Origin: Halobacteriales archaeon QS_4_66_20
GTDB lineage: Archaea > Halobacteriota > Halobacteria > Halobacteriales > Haloarculaceae
Assembly: GCA_003021015.1 (NCBI GenBank)
Contig: PXRK01000035.1
Coordinates: 1 to 62,151, forward strand
Direction of reading: 5' to 3'
Length of the DNA: 62,151 nt
Of this stretch, positions 8,013 through 15,482 are shown one piece after another. Every line of letters begins with the position of its first letter. The stretch's first letter is position 1. The position numbers and the translations under genes were made by a program. The notes under the pieces were generated by a model, which saw nothing but the letters and a program-made list of their open reading frames with translations, was not told where the DNA came from and made no database searches.

Positions 8013-8327
8013 TCAAAGATAGCCCAGCGTTTCGAGTCGTTCGCGCACCGCTTCGTCCTCGACCGGGTCAGCTTCGGTCTCTGCCTCCTGGTCACCGGGG
8101 GGCTCCGGCGACTCCAGTTGTTCCAGCAGTAGCTCCAGCGCGACGGCGACGTACTCGTCGACGGTTTCGAACTGCGTGCCGTCGAGTCTGGCCTCGATTG
8201 CGCGCGCAGTGTGTTCCGGGATTGCGACAGATCGGTCGGAATCCGGGCATTTTTCCGGGATTGCGACAGGCCGGTCGGAATCCGGGCATTCTTCCCCTGC
8301 ACTGTCCGGGTGGTTGTCCCCTCTCAT
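8013..8327 (-). CDS. small acidic protein coupled to the glycosyltransferase-like gene
   Basis: A 104-residue protein. The middle (AIEARLDGTQFETVDEYVAVALELLLEQLE) resembles the CopG-like helical protein seen near haloarchaeal polysaccharide genes. The C-terminus VRERLETLGYL resembles the tails of haloarchaeal sulfatase-type enzymes. The N-terminal half has a nearly exact 13-residue duplication, CPDSDRPVAIPEK / CPDSDRSVAIPEH, encoded by a 39-bp tandem duplication. The ATG overlaps the TGA of the DUF354 gene (ATGA at 8324-8327), so translation is coupled. It is last in the glycan operon. The function is unknown; binding or regulating a pathway enzyme is speculation. Confidence 0.7.
   Translation of the reverse strand: MRGDNHPDSAGEECPDSDRPVAIPEKCPDSDRSVAIPEHTARAIEARLDGTQFETVDEYVAVALELLLEQLESPEPPGDQEAETEADPVEDEAVRERLETLGYL
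8214..8291. repeat. 39-bp tandem duplication inside a gene
   Basis: Positions 8214-8252 and 8253-8291 are near-identical 39-bp units. They add 13 residues (CPDSDR-VAIPE-) in frame to the N-terminal part of the small protein at 8013-8327. The period is a multiple of three, so the reading frame survives. Confidence 0.9.
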
Positions 8328-9463
8328 TGCTCTGATACCCTGACTGTTTCCAGCACTGTTTCGACGAGCCGCTCGGTCACATCGGGCTGTTCCTCGAGGA
8401 GTCGCTGGCGCCGCTGTGTCCAGACGTCCTGGTCCAGGCCGGCCGAGACCAACCGCTCGACGGTAGCCAGCGCCGCCCGCTCGTCGGTGAACGACTGGAG
8501 CAGTCCGTACTCTTCCTCCAGCTGCCGGAACACCACCTCGTCGTCGGGACCGACCATCGTGTTCGTCCTGATCGCCGGCGTTCCCAGAAGCGCTGCCTCC
8601 GTCGACATCGTCCCCGAGTCGCCGACGTAGAGGTCCGCGTAGTACAGGACGTGATGAATGTCAGCGGGGTCCGTGCCGAGCCGTTCGGCCTCGACCGCAG
8701 CGGGAACGTCGCCCTCTGCGGAGACGAACACGCGCCCGTACTCCGAGAGGGTCCCGACGAGGTCGCGGAGCCCCTCGGGCGACAGCCCGGCGTGACCGAC
8801 GTCGTGGTAGGCGTCCCAGCCCGCCGTCCGCACCACGAAGTACGGCTCGTCGGGATCGATCCCCACCCGGCGAAGGACAGTCGGGTCCGGATCGAAGTAT
8901 CGCGGGTGGAGGTACGCAAGCTCCTGGAACGGCAGCGCGCGGCGCCGCTGTGGATCGATCGGGATCTCCATCTCCGGCGGTGCGCAGACGGTGTCGGCGA
9001 ACGGGAGTGTCGCCGTGTATTTCAGCAGGCGCATCGGCGTGGAGTCGATGTGGGTGTCGCTGACGACGACGTGGCGACACCCCTGGAGGGCCGAGACGTG
9101 TGCGGGTGCAGGTCCGAGCCGGCTCAGGATGACGTCGGGATCGAACCGGCGTGCGGCGCCGTACAGCCGCCGTTCGCGGACGGCGAGCTCCGCCAGCAGC
9201 TCCGACAGGGAGTCGCCCCGCGTCGACAGCGGCCGGTGTTCGATGCCGTATGCGTCCAGCAACGGCACCGTCACCTCCTTCTCCCGCGAGGTGACGAACG
9301 TCTCGTGACCGCGGTCCTGCAGTTCGGCGAGCGCGTTACGGAACAGGTGGACCTGGGCCGGGTGGGCGACGTCACAGAGCACGCGCAGCCCCGCGCTGGC
9401 GCCGTCGGCGCTCGGCACGGCGTGGTTGGCGTCGGGCCGCGAGAGGACTGCGCTCAGCGACAT
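8324..9463 (-). CDS. DUF354 family glycosyltransferase-like protein
   Basis: A 379-residue protein of the DUF354 family (GT-B fold, related to UDP-GlcNAc 2-epimerase/MurG). The opening VLCDVAHPAQVHLFRNALAEL holds the family's D-x-x-H-P-x-x-x-H motif near residue 30. VGDSGTMSTEAALLGTPAIR near residue 300 is the nucleotide-sugar-binding loop. Members occur in archaeal and bacterial surface-glycan clusters. The ATG at 9463 shares one base with the TGA of the dehydrogenase gene upstream (TGATG), giving translational coupling. This favours it over a GTG at 9472. The enzymatic reaction is not established for the family. Confidence 0.8.
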   Translation of the reverse strand: MSLSAVLSRPDANHAVPSADGASAGLRVLCDVAHPAQVHLFRNALAELQDRGHETFVTSREKEVTVPLLDAYGIEHRPLSTRGDSLSELLAELAVRERRLYGAARRFDPDVILSRLGPAPAHVSALQGCRHVVVSDTHIDSTPMRLLKYTATLPFADTVCAPPEMEIPIDPQRRRALPFQELAYLHPRYFDPDPTVLRRVGIDPDEPYFVVRTAGWDAYHDVGHAGLSPEGLRDLVGTLSEYGRVFVSAEGDVPAAVEAERLGTDPADIHHVLYYADLYVGDSGTMSTEAALLGTPAIRTNTMVGPDDEVVFRQLEEEYGLLQSFTDERAALATVERLVSAGLDQDVWTQRRQRLLEEQPDVTERLVETVLETVRVSEQ

Positions 9464-10830
9464 CAGGGCCACCGCCCGCCGATCCTGTACACCGGGCCGT
9501 CGACCGCGTCGGCGTCAAGCGCGCCCCTGCCGTCGAGGATCGGCGCGTCGACGGCGTCGTAATCGACCGATCTGACCGATTCGTGGGGCGTCACGACGAC
9601 GACTGCGTCCGGATCCTGATCGGTCACGCTGTCGATCGGGACCTGCTCGACGACGTCGACGGACTCCCAGTCGCTCAGCACTGGATCCGCACCGCTGACG
9701 GTCGCGCCGCGGTCGTCGAGTTGCCGCGCAATCGGCACCGCCGGGGCGTTCCTCAGTTCGTCGATGCCAGCCTTGTACGTCAGCCCGAGCAACAGGATCT
9801 CCGACCCCTCGATGGGCTGGCCGTGGGCGTCGAGCACCGCTTCCAGCATGGCAACCGTGTGTGAGGGCATGCGGTCGTTCATCGCACGGGCCGCCTCGAA
9901 CAGGCCGGAGTCTGCCTCGAACGCACCGCTCAGGAAGTACGGGTACACCGGGATGCAGTGGCCCCCAACGCCGGGTCCTGGATCGTGGATCTCACAGAAC
10001 GGCTGCGTGTTCGCGACGTCGATGGCGTCGGTGACGTCGATGTCGAGCTCGCGCGCGTACAGCGCGAGCTGGTTCGCCAGCGCGATGTTGACGTCCCGGT
10101 AAACGCCCTCGAACACTTTCACGGCCTCCGCAGTCGTCGCGTCCGCAACCTCGAGCACCCGGTTCGAGGAGATTTCGTCGTAGAGCATCCCCGCGATGCG
10201 CGTGCTCTCGGCGTCGACGCCGCCGACCACTTTCGGGTGGGTCCCCCGGATGTCCGCGAGCGCCTGGCCACTGACCGTCCGCTCCGGGCAGGCGGCGGCG
10301 CCGAACGCCTCGGGGTCGAGTCCGCTCTCCGCAGAGAGCGCCGGAACGACCACGTCCTCCGTGGTCCGGGGCGGCACCGTGGACTCGATGACGACGAGGT
10401 CGCCCGGCGACAGCCCCTGCCCGATCGTCCCGACGACCTCCCGGAGCATCGAGAGATCCGGCTCCCGCTCGTCGGTCAGCAGTGTCGGCACGATGACGAC
10501 GTGGACGGCAGCGCGAGACGCGGCCTCCTCGCCGCTCGTCGTCGCCTGGAACGCGCCGCGGTCCACCACGTCGGCGACGAGATCGGGCAGTCCTGGTTCC
10601 TGGGTGATCGGGGAGTCGCCGTCGTTAATTTGGGCGACGACCTCGGGGTCGACGTCGACCCCGGTCGTGTTCCCGGTGACGTCGGCGTAGACTGCCGCCA
10701 GCGGGAGCCCCATCTTGCCCAGTCCGTACACCGCGACGGGCACGTCCCCGCCCGTGAACGCTGCCCGCTGGTGGAACGGGCTCTCGCCGGAGCGGTACAG
10801 CGTCCTGGAGTCCGGGCGGAGATTAGTCAT
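9463..10830 (-). CDS. nucleotide-sugar (UDP-HexNAc) dehydrogenase
   Basis: A 455-residue UDP-glucose/GDP-mannose dehydrogenase family enzyme, most like UDP-N-acetyl-mannosaminuronate or UDP-GlcNAc 6-dehydrogenases (WecC/WbpA). The NAD-binding motif VAVYGLGKMGLPLA lies near residue 31. The catalytic cysteine is in GPGVGGHCIPVYPYF. The C-terminal domain begins near LLGLTYKAGIDELRNAP. These enzymes oxidise C6 of a UDP-sugar to a uronic acid in two NAD+-dependent steps. The ATG at 10830 overlaps the upstream oxidoreductase stop (ATGA). The reading frame stays open much further upstream, but that part is antisense to the neighbour and is not coding. Confidence 0.9.
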   Translation of the reverse strand: MTNLRPDSRTLYRSGESPFHQRAAFTGGDVPVAVYGLGKMGLPLAAVYADVTGNTTGVDVDPEVVAQINDGDSPITQEPGLPDLVADVVDRGAFQATTSGEEAASRAAVHVVIVPTLLTDEREPDLSMLREVVGTIGQGLSPGDLVVIESTVPPRTTEDVVVPALSAESGLDPEAFGAAACPERTVSGQALADIRGTHPKVVGGVDAESTRIAGMLYDEISSNRVLEVADATTAEAVKVFEGVYRDVNIALANQLALYARELDIDVTDAIDVANTQPFCEIHDPGPGVGGHCIPVYPYFLSGAFEADSGLFEAARAMNDRMPSHTVAMLEAVLDAHGQPIEGSEILLLGLTYKAGIDELRNAPAVPIARQLDDRGATVSGADPVLSDWESVDVVEQVPIDSVTDQDPDAVVVVTPHESVRSVDYDAVDAPILDGRGALDADAVDGPVYRIGGRWP

Positions 10831-11810
10831 GGGCGGATCGCCTTCTTCCGTGCGAGTGCGCGGTTCTCGATCTGTTCGATCACGTCGAGCACCTCCAGGG
10901 CGTCCTCGGCAGTGACGACCGGCTCGCTGCCCTCGCAGGCCGCCTCGCAGAACGCGCTGAGTTCGGCTTTCAGCGGCTCGCCGTTTTTCACCATCGGCCG
11001 CTCGACCACGCTCTCGTGGCGGTACCTGATGTCGCCGTCCGTTTCGACGTACTCCGGGTGCGACCGCCGGTGGATTTCGACGTTCTGGCTGATGAAGTCG
11101 ACGTTGACCCGACAGGAGCGGGCCGTCAGCGAGAGCTGTCGCACCTTCTCCTGGGTGAGCCGGCTGGCCGTCACCGTCGCGACGCAGTCGTCGGCGAACT
11201 GGAACTGGGCCGTCACGTGGCGATCGTCGTAGGCCATCGCGGACAGCGAGTCGATGTCGCTGTCGACCAGCGACAGCAGGATGTCGATGTCGTGGATCAT
11301 CAGGTCTTTCACGACGTTGTCCTCGTTGTCCCGGTCGAGCGGCGGCCCGAGGCGGTCGACGTCGATGCCGACGATATCGAGGTCGGGTACGATGTCCGCG
11401 AGCACGCGCGTCGCGGGGTTGAACCGCTCGATGTGGCCGACCTGCAGCGTGATACCGCGCTGGTCGGCCAGCCCCGCCAGTTCGCGCCCCTTGTTGACAT
11501 CGTCGACGAACGGTTTTTCGACCAGTACGTCGACGCCCCGTGCGATGCACTCCCGGACTACGTCGTAATGGTACCGGGTCGGCACGGCGATGGAGACGGC
11601 GTCGACAGCACCCAGCAGCTCCGACCGGTCCATCGACACGGTTCCGAACTCATCGGCAGCTGCGCTGGCTGCCTCATCGTCGATGTCACAAACGCCGGCC
11701 AGGCGGACGTCCGGCAGCTCCGCGTACACGCGTGCGTGGTGGTATCCCATGCTTCCGACGCCGATGACGCCGGCGTTCAGCTGCTCGCTCAGCTCGGGAC
11801 GATCAGTCAT
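10827..11810 (-). CDS. Gfo/Idh/MocA family sugar oxidoreductase
   Basis: A 327-residue NAD(P)-dependent oxidoreductase. The Rossmann motif GVIGVGSMGYHH starts at residue 14, and the family EKP motif is seen in VLVEKPFVDDVNKG near residue 95. The C-terminal substrate domain has LMIHDIDILLSLV. Together with the UDP-sugar dehydrogenase just downstream it resembles the WbpB/WbpA pair, which makes UDP-2-acetamido-3-keto-uronic acids for surface glycans. That pathway assignment is inference. It is the first gene of the overlapping operon running to 8013. The ATG at 11810 fits the family better than a GTG at 11837. Confidence 0.85.
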   Translation of the reverse strand: MTDRPELSEQLNAGVIGVGSMGYHHARVYAELPDVRLAGVCDIDDEAASAAADEFGTVSMDRSELLGAVDAVSIAVPTRYHYDVVRECIARGVDVLVEKPFVDDVNKGRELAGLADQRGITLQVGHIERFNPATRVLADIVPDLDIVGIDVDRLGPPLDRDNEDNVVKDLMIHDIDILLSLVDSDIDSLSAMAYDDRHVTAQFQFADDCVATVTASRLTQEKVRQLSLTARSCRVNVDFISQNVEIHRRSHPEYVETDGDIRYRHESVVERPMVKNGEPLKAELSAFCEAACEGSEPVVTAEDALEVLDVIEQIENRALARKKAIRP

Positions 11811-12249
11811 CGCTTGCCACCCCGCGGACGCTACCATGCCTGCAGCCCGCCTTCAGCGGCTGTCGTTCGAACACCGTTCTGTCGTCCGATTTCGCGGCCA
11901 GGACGTCGCCAGCGCAGGCAGCTGTCGGTCGCTGCGTCTGCGCCCGTGATCTTCCCTGGAACACGCCGTTGAATCTCGGGTACAGTGGTATTGTTATTCT
12001 CAGCTTTGGGTCAGTAAGTGGCGTTTTCCATATCGCCTGCCGTCAGTGCCGCCGAACCCGTGAGCTGTTGCGATTCCGGCTGCTCGTGCCCTGATGCGGA
12101 CGCCGATCGGATTCAAATACCCTGAAACTGCCGTGCTGGCGTGCCCGATGTGTCCGGGCTCACGCCCACTGACGAACAGGATCGCCACCCGCCAGTAACC
12201 GAGTCATACCCTTGTGGCTCCACGCGTCGTGGCTGCCAGACTGTTGCTG
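11811..12249. other. intergenic region upstream of the glycan operon
   Basis: I see no gene here. The stretch should hold the promoter of the minus-strand glycan operon, but no clear TATA box stands out. It ends where the C-family element fragment begins. Confidence 0.4.
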
Positions 12250-12326
12250 ATACTGGTGGCTGTACGTACATGAAAACTCAAATTGAGAATCCAGACGGAA
12301 CGGGTCTGTCTCCGCAGATACACTGC
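12250..12326. repeat. truncated C-family inverted-repeat element
   Basis: It starts with atactggtggctgta (12250-12264) and continues with the C core (attgagaatcca, then gaacgggtctgtctccgcag). It matches the complete C copies at 41961 and 54263 for about 70 bp. The right end is missing; the sequence instead passes into ctgccggacgtgatt, which looks like a decayed B left end. Confidence 0.75.
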
Positions 12327-12368
12327 CGGACGTGATTCCGTTCCCACCCGGATAGCGCTCAGCATCTG

Positions 12369-12479
12369 ATACTGATTGTTGTGACTCGTTACCGCCGGGT
12401 ATTCGTCAGACGCCAGTTTCGAGCCGTGAAATCGCCGCTATTGCGATGTGGTGATGAAAATAATCACAACAATCAGTAT
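12369..12479. repeat. 111-bp inverted-repeat element, family A
   Basis: The 16-bp termini atactgattgttgtga (12369-12384) and tcacaacaatcagtat (12464-12479) are perfect reverse complements. The core starts ctcgttaccgcc and ends tgatgaaaataa, features shared with A copies at 13188, 28259 and 61054. It has no coding content. Confidence 0.85.
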
Positions 12480-12500
12480 GAGACACCCGAAACCCCCAGT

Positions 12501-12620
12501 ATGAGCGACGATCCCCTCGGGGGCATCGAATCGGCCGAAACCGACCCGCCGAAACTCGGTCGTCACCCGCGTGTCGTTCGGTGGCTCATGACCGTCGGTA
12601 TTCTGCCTGCCCGGCGGTAA
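12501..12620 (+). CDS. possible 39-residue protein between repeat ends
   Basis: The ATG at 12501 opens MSDDPLGGIESAETDPPKLG and ends VGILPARR. Its TAA lies inside an inverted A-type end (12613-12640). The acidic, proline-containing start looks haloarchaeal, and cagtatgag at the A-element end gives little promoter. It may be a truncated gene whose 3' part was replaced by the repeat. It is listed as tentative because of its size. Confidence 0.3.
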   Translation: MSDDPLGGIESAETDPPKLGRHPRVVRWLMTVGILPARR

Positions 12621-12640
12621 CGAGTCACAACAACCACTAT
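12613..12640. repeat. inverted solo A-family end
   Basis: ggcggtaacgagtcacaaca followed by accactat is the reverse complement of an A left end plus the start of the A core (gtgactcgttaccgcc). The corresponding other end was not found. Confidence 0.65.
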
Positions 12641-12726
12641 CAGACTCGGCCTGAGCGAACACAGTCGGTGACGCTGCGGAGTTTATACGGTACATTACTA
12701 TGCTGGATGGCCGAGTGGTGGTGCCC

Positions 12727-13113
12727 ATGACTTACTCGTCGCTCGAACAGTACGACAGGGTAGCAGAGAGTCGCCGGGCGTGGCAACTGCTACGGGTCTC
12801 CGAACATCTGGAGTCGGTGCTCGGGTCGGTCGACATCGAGAACGAGGAGGAACTCGCTGGCGAGGTGATCACGGCGCTGAAGGCAGCCGACCGGGCCTAC
12901 CAGCGCGAGACCGGGCGCTACGGCCACGATTCTGCGGAAGAGTGCAACGCCAGCGAGACGACGGTTGAGCAACCGGACGGGGCGACAGCCGGCGAGGGGA
13001 AGGAAACGACAGTCCAGAAGACGAAAGAGCCAGTTACCCGGGAGCCACCCCGGACGGAGATAGAGGACACGAGCGGTGCGATTGGAGAGCCGGACGCCGA
13101 TGTCGACTGGTAA
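12727..13113 (+). CDS. hypothetical haloarchaeal protein
   Basis: A 128-residue protein beginning MTYSSLEQYDRVAESRRAW. The helical N-terminal half (SEHLESVLGSVDIENEEELAGEVITALKAADRAYQRETGRYG) is followed by a low-complexity acidic tail from about residue 75. A TATA-like tttatacgg at 12682-12690 would start transcription near 12712, which favours the ATG at 12727 over one at 12700. I do not recognise the family. It stands alone between two repeat clusters. Confidence 0.6.
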   Translation: MTYSSLEQYDRVAESRRAWQLLRVSEHLESVLGSVDIENEEELAGEVITALKAADRAYQRETGRYGHDSAEECNASETTVEQPDGATAGEGKETTVQKTKEPVTREPPRTEIEDTSGAIGEPDADVDW

Positions 13114-13187
13114 CAGCCGATCGCACAGCAGTCAGAGTGGACACCTGCCGACAATCCCCTCGACTTCTGATCTCTGTCCGTCGGTTG

Positions 13188-13299
13188 ATACGGTCGTGCG
13201 TGACTTTGTACCGCTATGGGATCGCGTGTTGTGCGTTTCAGCCCGTGAAACCAACGGATATTGGGCCCCAGTGCTGAAAGTGATCACGCACGACCGTAT
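13188..13299. repeat. 112-bp inverted-repeat element, family A with a different terminus
   Basis: The termini atacggtcgtgcgtga (13188-13203) and tcacgcacgaccgtat (13284-13299) are perfect reverse complements. The core (ttgtaccgct, then gcgtgttgtgcgtttcagcccg) is the A core of the copy at 28259. The outer 12 bases differ from the other A copies on both sides in a matching way, so the ends co-vary. The right end runs directly into a B element. Confidence 0.85.
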
Positions 13300-13407
13300 G
13301 ACCCGGACGTGATTTGCCTCAGTTATCTCGACACAACTCGGGAGTCTCAGGGTCGATACTCGTCGATATCGTGTCCTGACGCCTCACAGAATCACGTCCG
13401 GGTGTAT
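13298..13407. repeat. 110-bp inverted-repeat element, family B
   Basis: The left end (at)gacccggacgtga is fused to the preceding A element; the right end tcacgtccgggtgtat is at 13392-13407. The core (gtcgatactcgtcgatatcg, then tgtcctgacgcct) matches the B copies at 28383 and, inverted, 26586. The right end reads gggtgtatata and lies about 45 nt before the next gene's ATG. Confidence 0.85.
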
Positions 13408-13411
13408 ATAC
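13401..13411 (+). promoter_or_regulatory. element-borne TATA-like box for the gene at 13454
   Basis: ggtgtatatac at the right end of the B element is the only AT-rich box upstream of the membrane-protein gene. It would place the transcription start near 13435, about 20 nt before the ATG at 13454. Confidence 0.45.
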
Positions 13412-13453
13412 AGAGCTTACCGCAGTTCGGGAGTGATAGGTCATTTGATAACA

Positions 13454-13825
13454 ATGGTGATGGCGACAGTAGCTGGGGGCGTGAGCAGTCACGAACTCTC
13501 ACTCGACATCGCACCGGTTTCGATCACGCCACCGGATCTCTGGATCCTGGCTGTGATGTTTTTCGGGGTGGGAGACCTGGTAACGACCGCGATCGGTCTG
13601 CAGGTGACCGGCGTCGTCGAACTCTCGCCGGTGCTCGCCCAGTTCAACGGCCGGATGGTGTACGTGATGATGCTCTGTCTGAAGGTCGTGGCCTTTGCCG
13701 GCTGTTACCTGCTCTGGCGGGCGGTGCCCGGACCTCACGCGATCAGTGCCCCGCTGGTGCTCGCCGTGATCGGCATCCTCGTCACCCTCTGGAACTCGGT
13801 CGTCCTGGCCAGCGTCCTCGTGTGA
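13454..13825 (+). CDS. small membrane protein, DUF5658-like
   Basis: About 123 residues with three hydrophobic helices. The segment DLWILAVMFFGVGDLVTTAIGLQV...ELSPVLAQF carries the D-x-x-T-T-x-x-G-L and (E)-x-(S/N)-P pattern of DUF5658-type proteins. Short second and third helices follow. The start is uncertain; the ATG at 13454 and an upstream GTG at 13433 are both possible. A repeat element ends about 47 bp upstream and probably supplies its promoter. The function is unknown. Confidence 0.65.
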   Translation: MVMATVAGGVSSHELSLDIAPVSITPPDLWILAVMFFGVGDLVTTAIGLQVTGVVELSPVLAQFNGRMVYVMMLCLKVVAFAGCYLLWRAVPGPHAISAPLVLAVIGILVTLWNSVVLASVLV

Positions 13826-13885
13826 ATACGCCGGTTTTCGTGTCTTGCCAGTCCACAAAGCCCCACGGCCGTGGATTCAAATGCG

Positions 13886-14365
13886 ATGGCGCGGCCAGCC
13901 CACGGCATGGACCGGGCCGTCTCGCCCGTCGTGGGGGTCGCACTGCTGGCGTTGCTGACGGTGCTGCTCGCGCTGTCGGTCAGCACTGCCGTCCCGTCGC
14001 TGTCGGGCGAGCCCCCGCCGGCGGCGCAGCTCTCCGTGACGGCGAACGCCTCCGCCGACCGCGTGTCGATCACGCACAACGGCGGGGACCGCCTGGACGT
14101 GACGGAACTCCGCGTGACCGTCGCGGTCGACGGCAGGGAGCTCGATCGCCAGCCGCCAGTGCCGTTTTTCGCCGCGCGCGGGTTCCGGAGCGGCCCGACC
14201 GGGCCGTTCAACACTGCCAGCCCGAACGACTGGGGAGCCGGGCAGACGGCGAGCTTCCGGATCGCGACGACGAACCATCCGACGATCGACCGCGGCGCGA
14301 CCGTCTCGGTCACCGTCGCGACCGACCGGACGGTGCTCCTCGAAACGACGACCACGGCGAGATAG
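13886..14365 (+). CDS. type IV pilin-like protein
   Basis: About 159 residues with a class III (prepilin) signal: MDRAVSPVVGVALLALLTVLLALSVSTAVP. The AVSPVVG start of the hydrophobic helix is the hallmark of haloarchaeal pilins (DUF1628-type). The remaining domain is a short beta-rich head (residues about 50-159). The start may be GTG 13871, ATG 13886 or ATG 13907; all precede the signal. It would be cleaved by the archaeal prepilin peptidase and inserted in the membrane or a pilus. It is separate from the pilus operon at 45-59 kb. Confidence 0.8.
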   Translation: MARPAHGMDRAVSPVVGVALLALLTVLLALSVSTAVPSLSGEPPPAAQLSVTANASADRVSITHNGGDRLDVTELRVTVAVDGRELDRQPPVPFFAARGFRSGPTGPFNTASPNDWGAGQTASFRIATTNHPTIDRGATVSVTVATDRTVLLETTTTAR

Positions 14366-14404
14366 CAGCGGTGGGGGGCCGGTTACTCGTTGACTGCTCC
14401 GCGC

Positions 14405-15034
14405 TCACTCGCCGCCGTCGGGGATCTCCGCGAGCGTCGTGATTGCGCGGGGGCTGCTGTCGCTGGCCTGCTGGATGCGGTGGTCGAACGTCTCGAAGCC
14501 CGCCTCGGTGAACATTCGGTCGGCCTCTTCCTCGTCGTAAAACAGCATGATCGCGTCGGCCATCTTCTGGAACACGGCGTTGTCGGGGTAGTCGGGACCG
14601 ACGACCAGCACCCGGCCGCCGGGCTTGCCGACGCGGCGGAGTTCCCGCAGCGCCGCGACGGGGTTGGGCCAGTACTCGATCGAGCCCGACGACCAGATCA
14701 GGTCGAACGTGTCCTCAGCAAACGGGAGGCGTTCGGCGTCGCCGCGGTAGAAGCGGACCGGGCCGCGCTTGCCGAACTTCTCGTAAGCCTTCGAGAGCTG
14801 GTGGGCGCTCTGATCGAGCCCGTGGACGTGCTCGGTCTCCCGGAGCAGTCCTTCAGTCGCGAACCCGGTGCCACAGCCGACGTCGAGCACCCGGTCCTCG
14901 GGCCCGACGTCGAGCCACTCGATCGCCTCGTCGCGCATCGCCTCGTTCCAGATGAACGGGTTGATCCGGTCGTACACTCGCGAGAGGTACTTGTAGAACG
15001 TCCGGGCCCGTTGCTTGTCTTCGAGAACGCCCAT
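14405..15034 (-). CDS. SAM-dependent methyltransferase (UbiE/MenG-like)
   Basis: A 209-residue class I methyltransferase. Motif I is VLDVGCGTGFATEG around residue 50, the acidic loop is HGLDQS, and post-I is GDAERLPFAEDTFDLIWSSGSIEYW. The N-terminal helix FYKYLSRVYDRINPFIW resembles quinone (methyl-phytyl-benzoquinone/demethylmenaquinone) methyltransferases. A role in menaquinone modification is possible but inferred. It is divergent from the ATP synthase operon, with 115 bp between starts. Confidence 0.8.
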   Translation of the reverse strand: MGVLEDKQRARTFYKYLSRVYDRINPFIWNEAMRDEAIEWLDVGPEDRVLDVGCGTGFATEGLLRETEHVHGLDQSAHQLSKAYEKFGKRGPVRFYRGDAERLPFAEDTFDLIWSSGSIEYWPNPVAALRELRRVGKPGGRVLVVGPDYPDNAVFQKMADAIMLFYDEEEADRMFTEAGFETFDHRIQQASDSSPRAITTLAEIPDGGE

Positions 15035-15149
15035 TAGCTACCGTTGGACCGGACGCGCAATAACTCTCCGGATTCGTTTTTCCCGGAGTTGTCCGTTCCA
15101 TTCCGCAACTCCCAAATAGGCATTCTTGTTACACCCAGACGATTGAAGG

Positions 15150-15482
15150 ATGCCTGAACAAACGGTACTACGTCGTATCAAGGAGGCCGAGGAGGAGGCC
15201 GACGAGATCATCGCCGAGGCAAAAGCCGACGCCGACGAGCGGATCCAGCACGCCCGCGAGGAGGCAGAGGAGATCCGTGAACAGGCCCGCAAGGAGGCCC
15301 AGGAGGAGGCCGAGGCGCAGATCGAGGAGGCCCGCGAGGAGATCCAGGCCGAGCGCGAGGGGATCATCGAGGACGGGCAGGCCGAGCGCGAGCGCCTCGA
15401 ATCCGCCGCCGAAGAACAGATCGACGAGGTGATCGAGTTCACCATCGAGCAGTTCACGGAGGCGGTAGATGCTCAGACCTGA
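15150..15482 (+). CDS. ahaH: A-type ATP synthase subunit H
   Basis: A 110-residue almost entirely charged alpha-helix (EEADEIIAEAKADADERIQHAREEAEEIREQARKEA...), forming a long coiled coil. This is the peripheral-stalk subunit H (EG heterodimer partner of E) of archaeal A-type ATP synthase. It is the first gene of the operon, and its last codons overlap the start of atpI by 14 nt. An AT-rich cccaaatagg about 32 nt before the ATG is the likely TATA region. Confidence 0.9.
   Translation: MPEQTVLRRIKEAEEEADEIIAEAKADADERIQHAREEAEEIREQARKEAQEEAEAQIEEAREEIQAEREGIIEDGQAERERLESAAEEQIDEVIEFTIEQFTEAVDAQT

Noticed and set aside
7988-8302. Alternative 104-codon frame (MQGKNARIPTGLSQSRKN...) over the small glycan-operon gene
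   Set aside because: It is a basic, frame-shifted reading of the 39-bp duplication. The frame at 8013-8327 is acidic, starts with an ATGA overlap and has a family-like C-terminus.
10831-11550. Long N-terminal extension of the UDP-sugar dehydrogenase frame
   Set aside because: The extension overlaps the Gfo/Idh gene on the same strand and reads as Arg/Gly/Ala-rich noise. The ATG at 10830 with four-base overlap starts exactly where the family fold begins.
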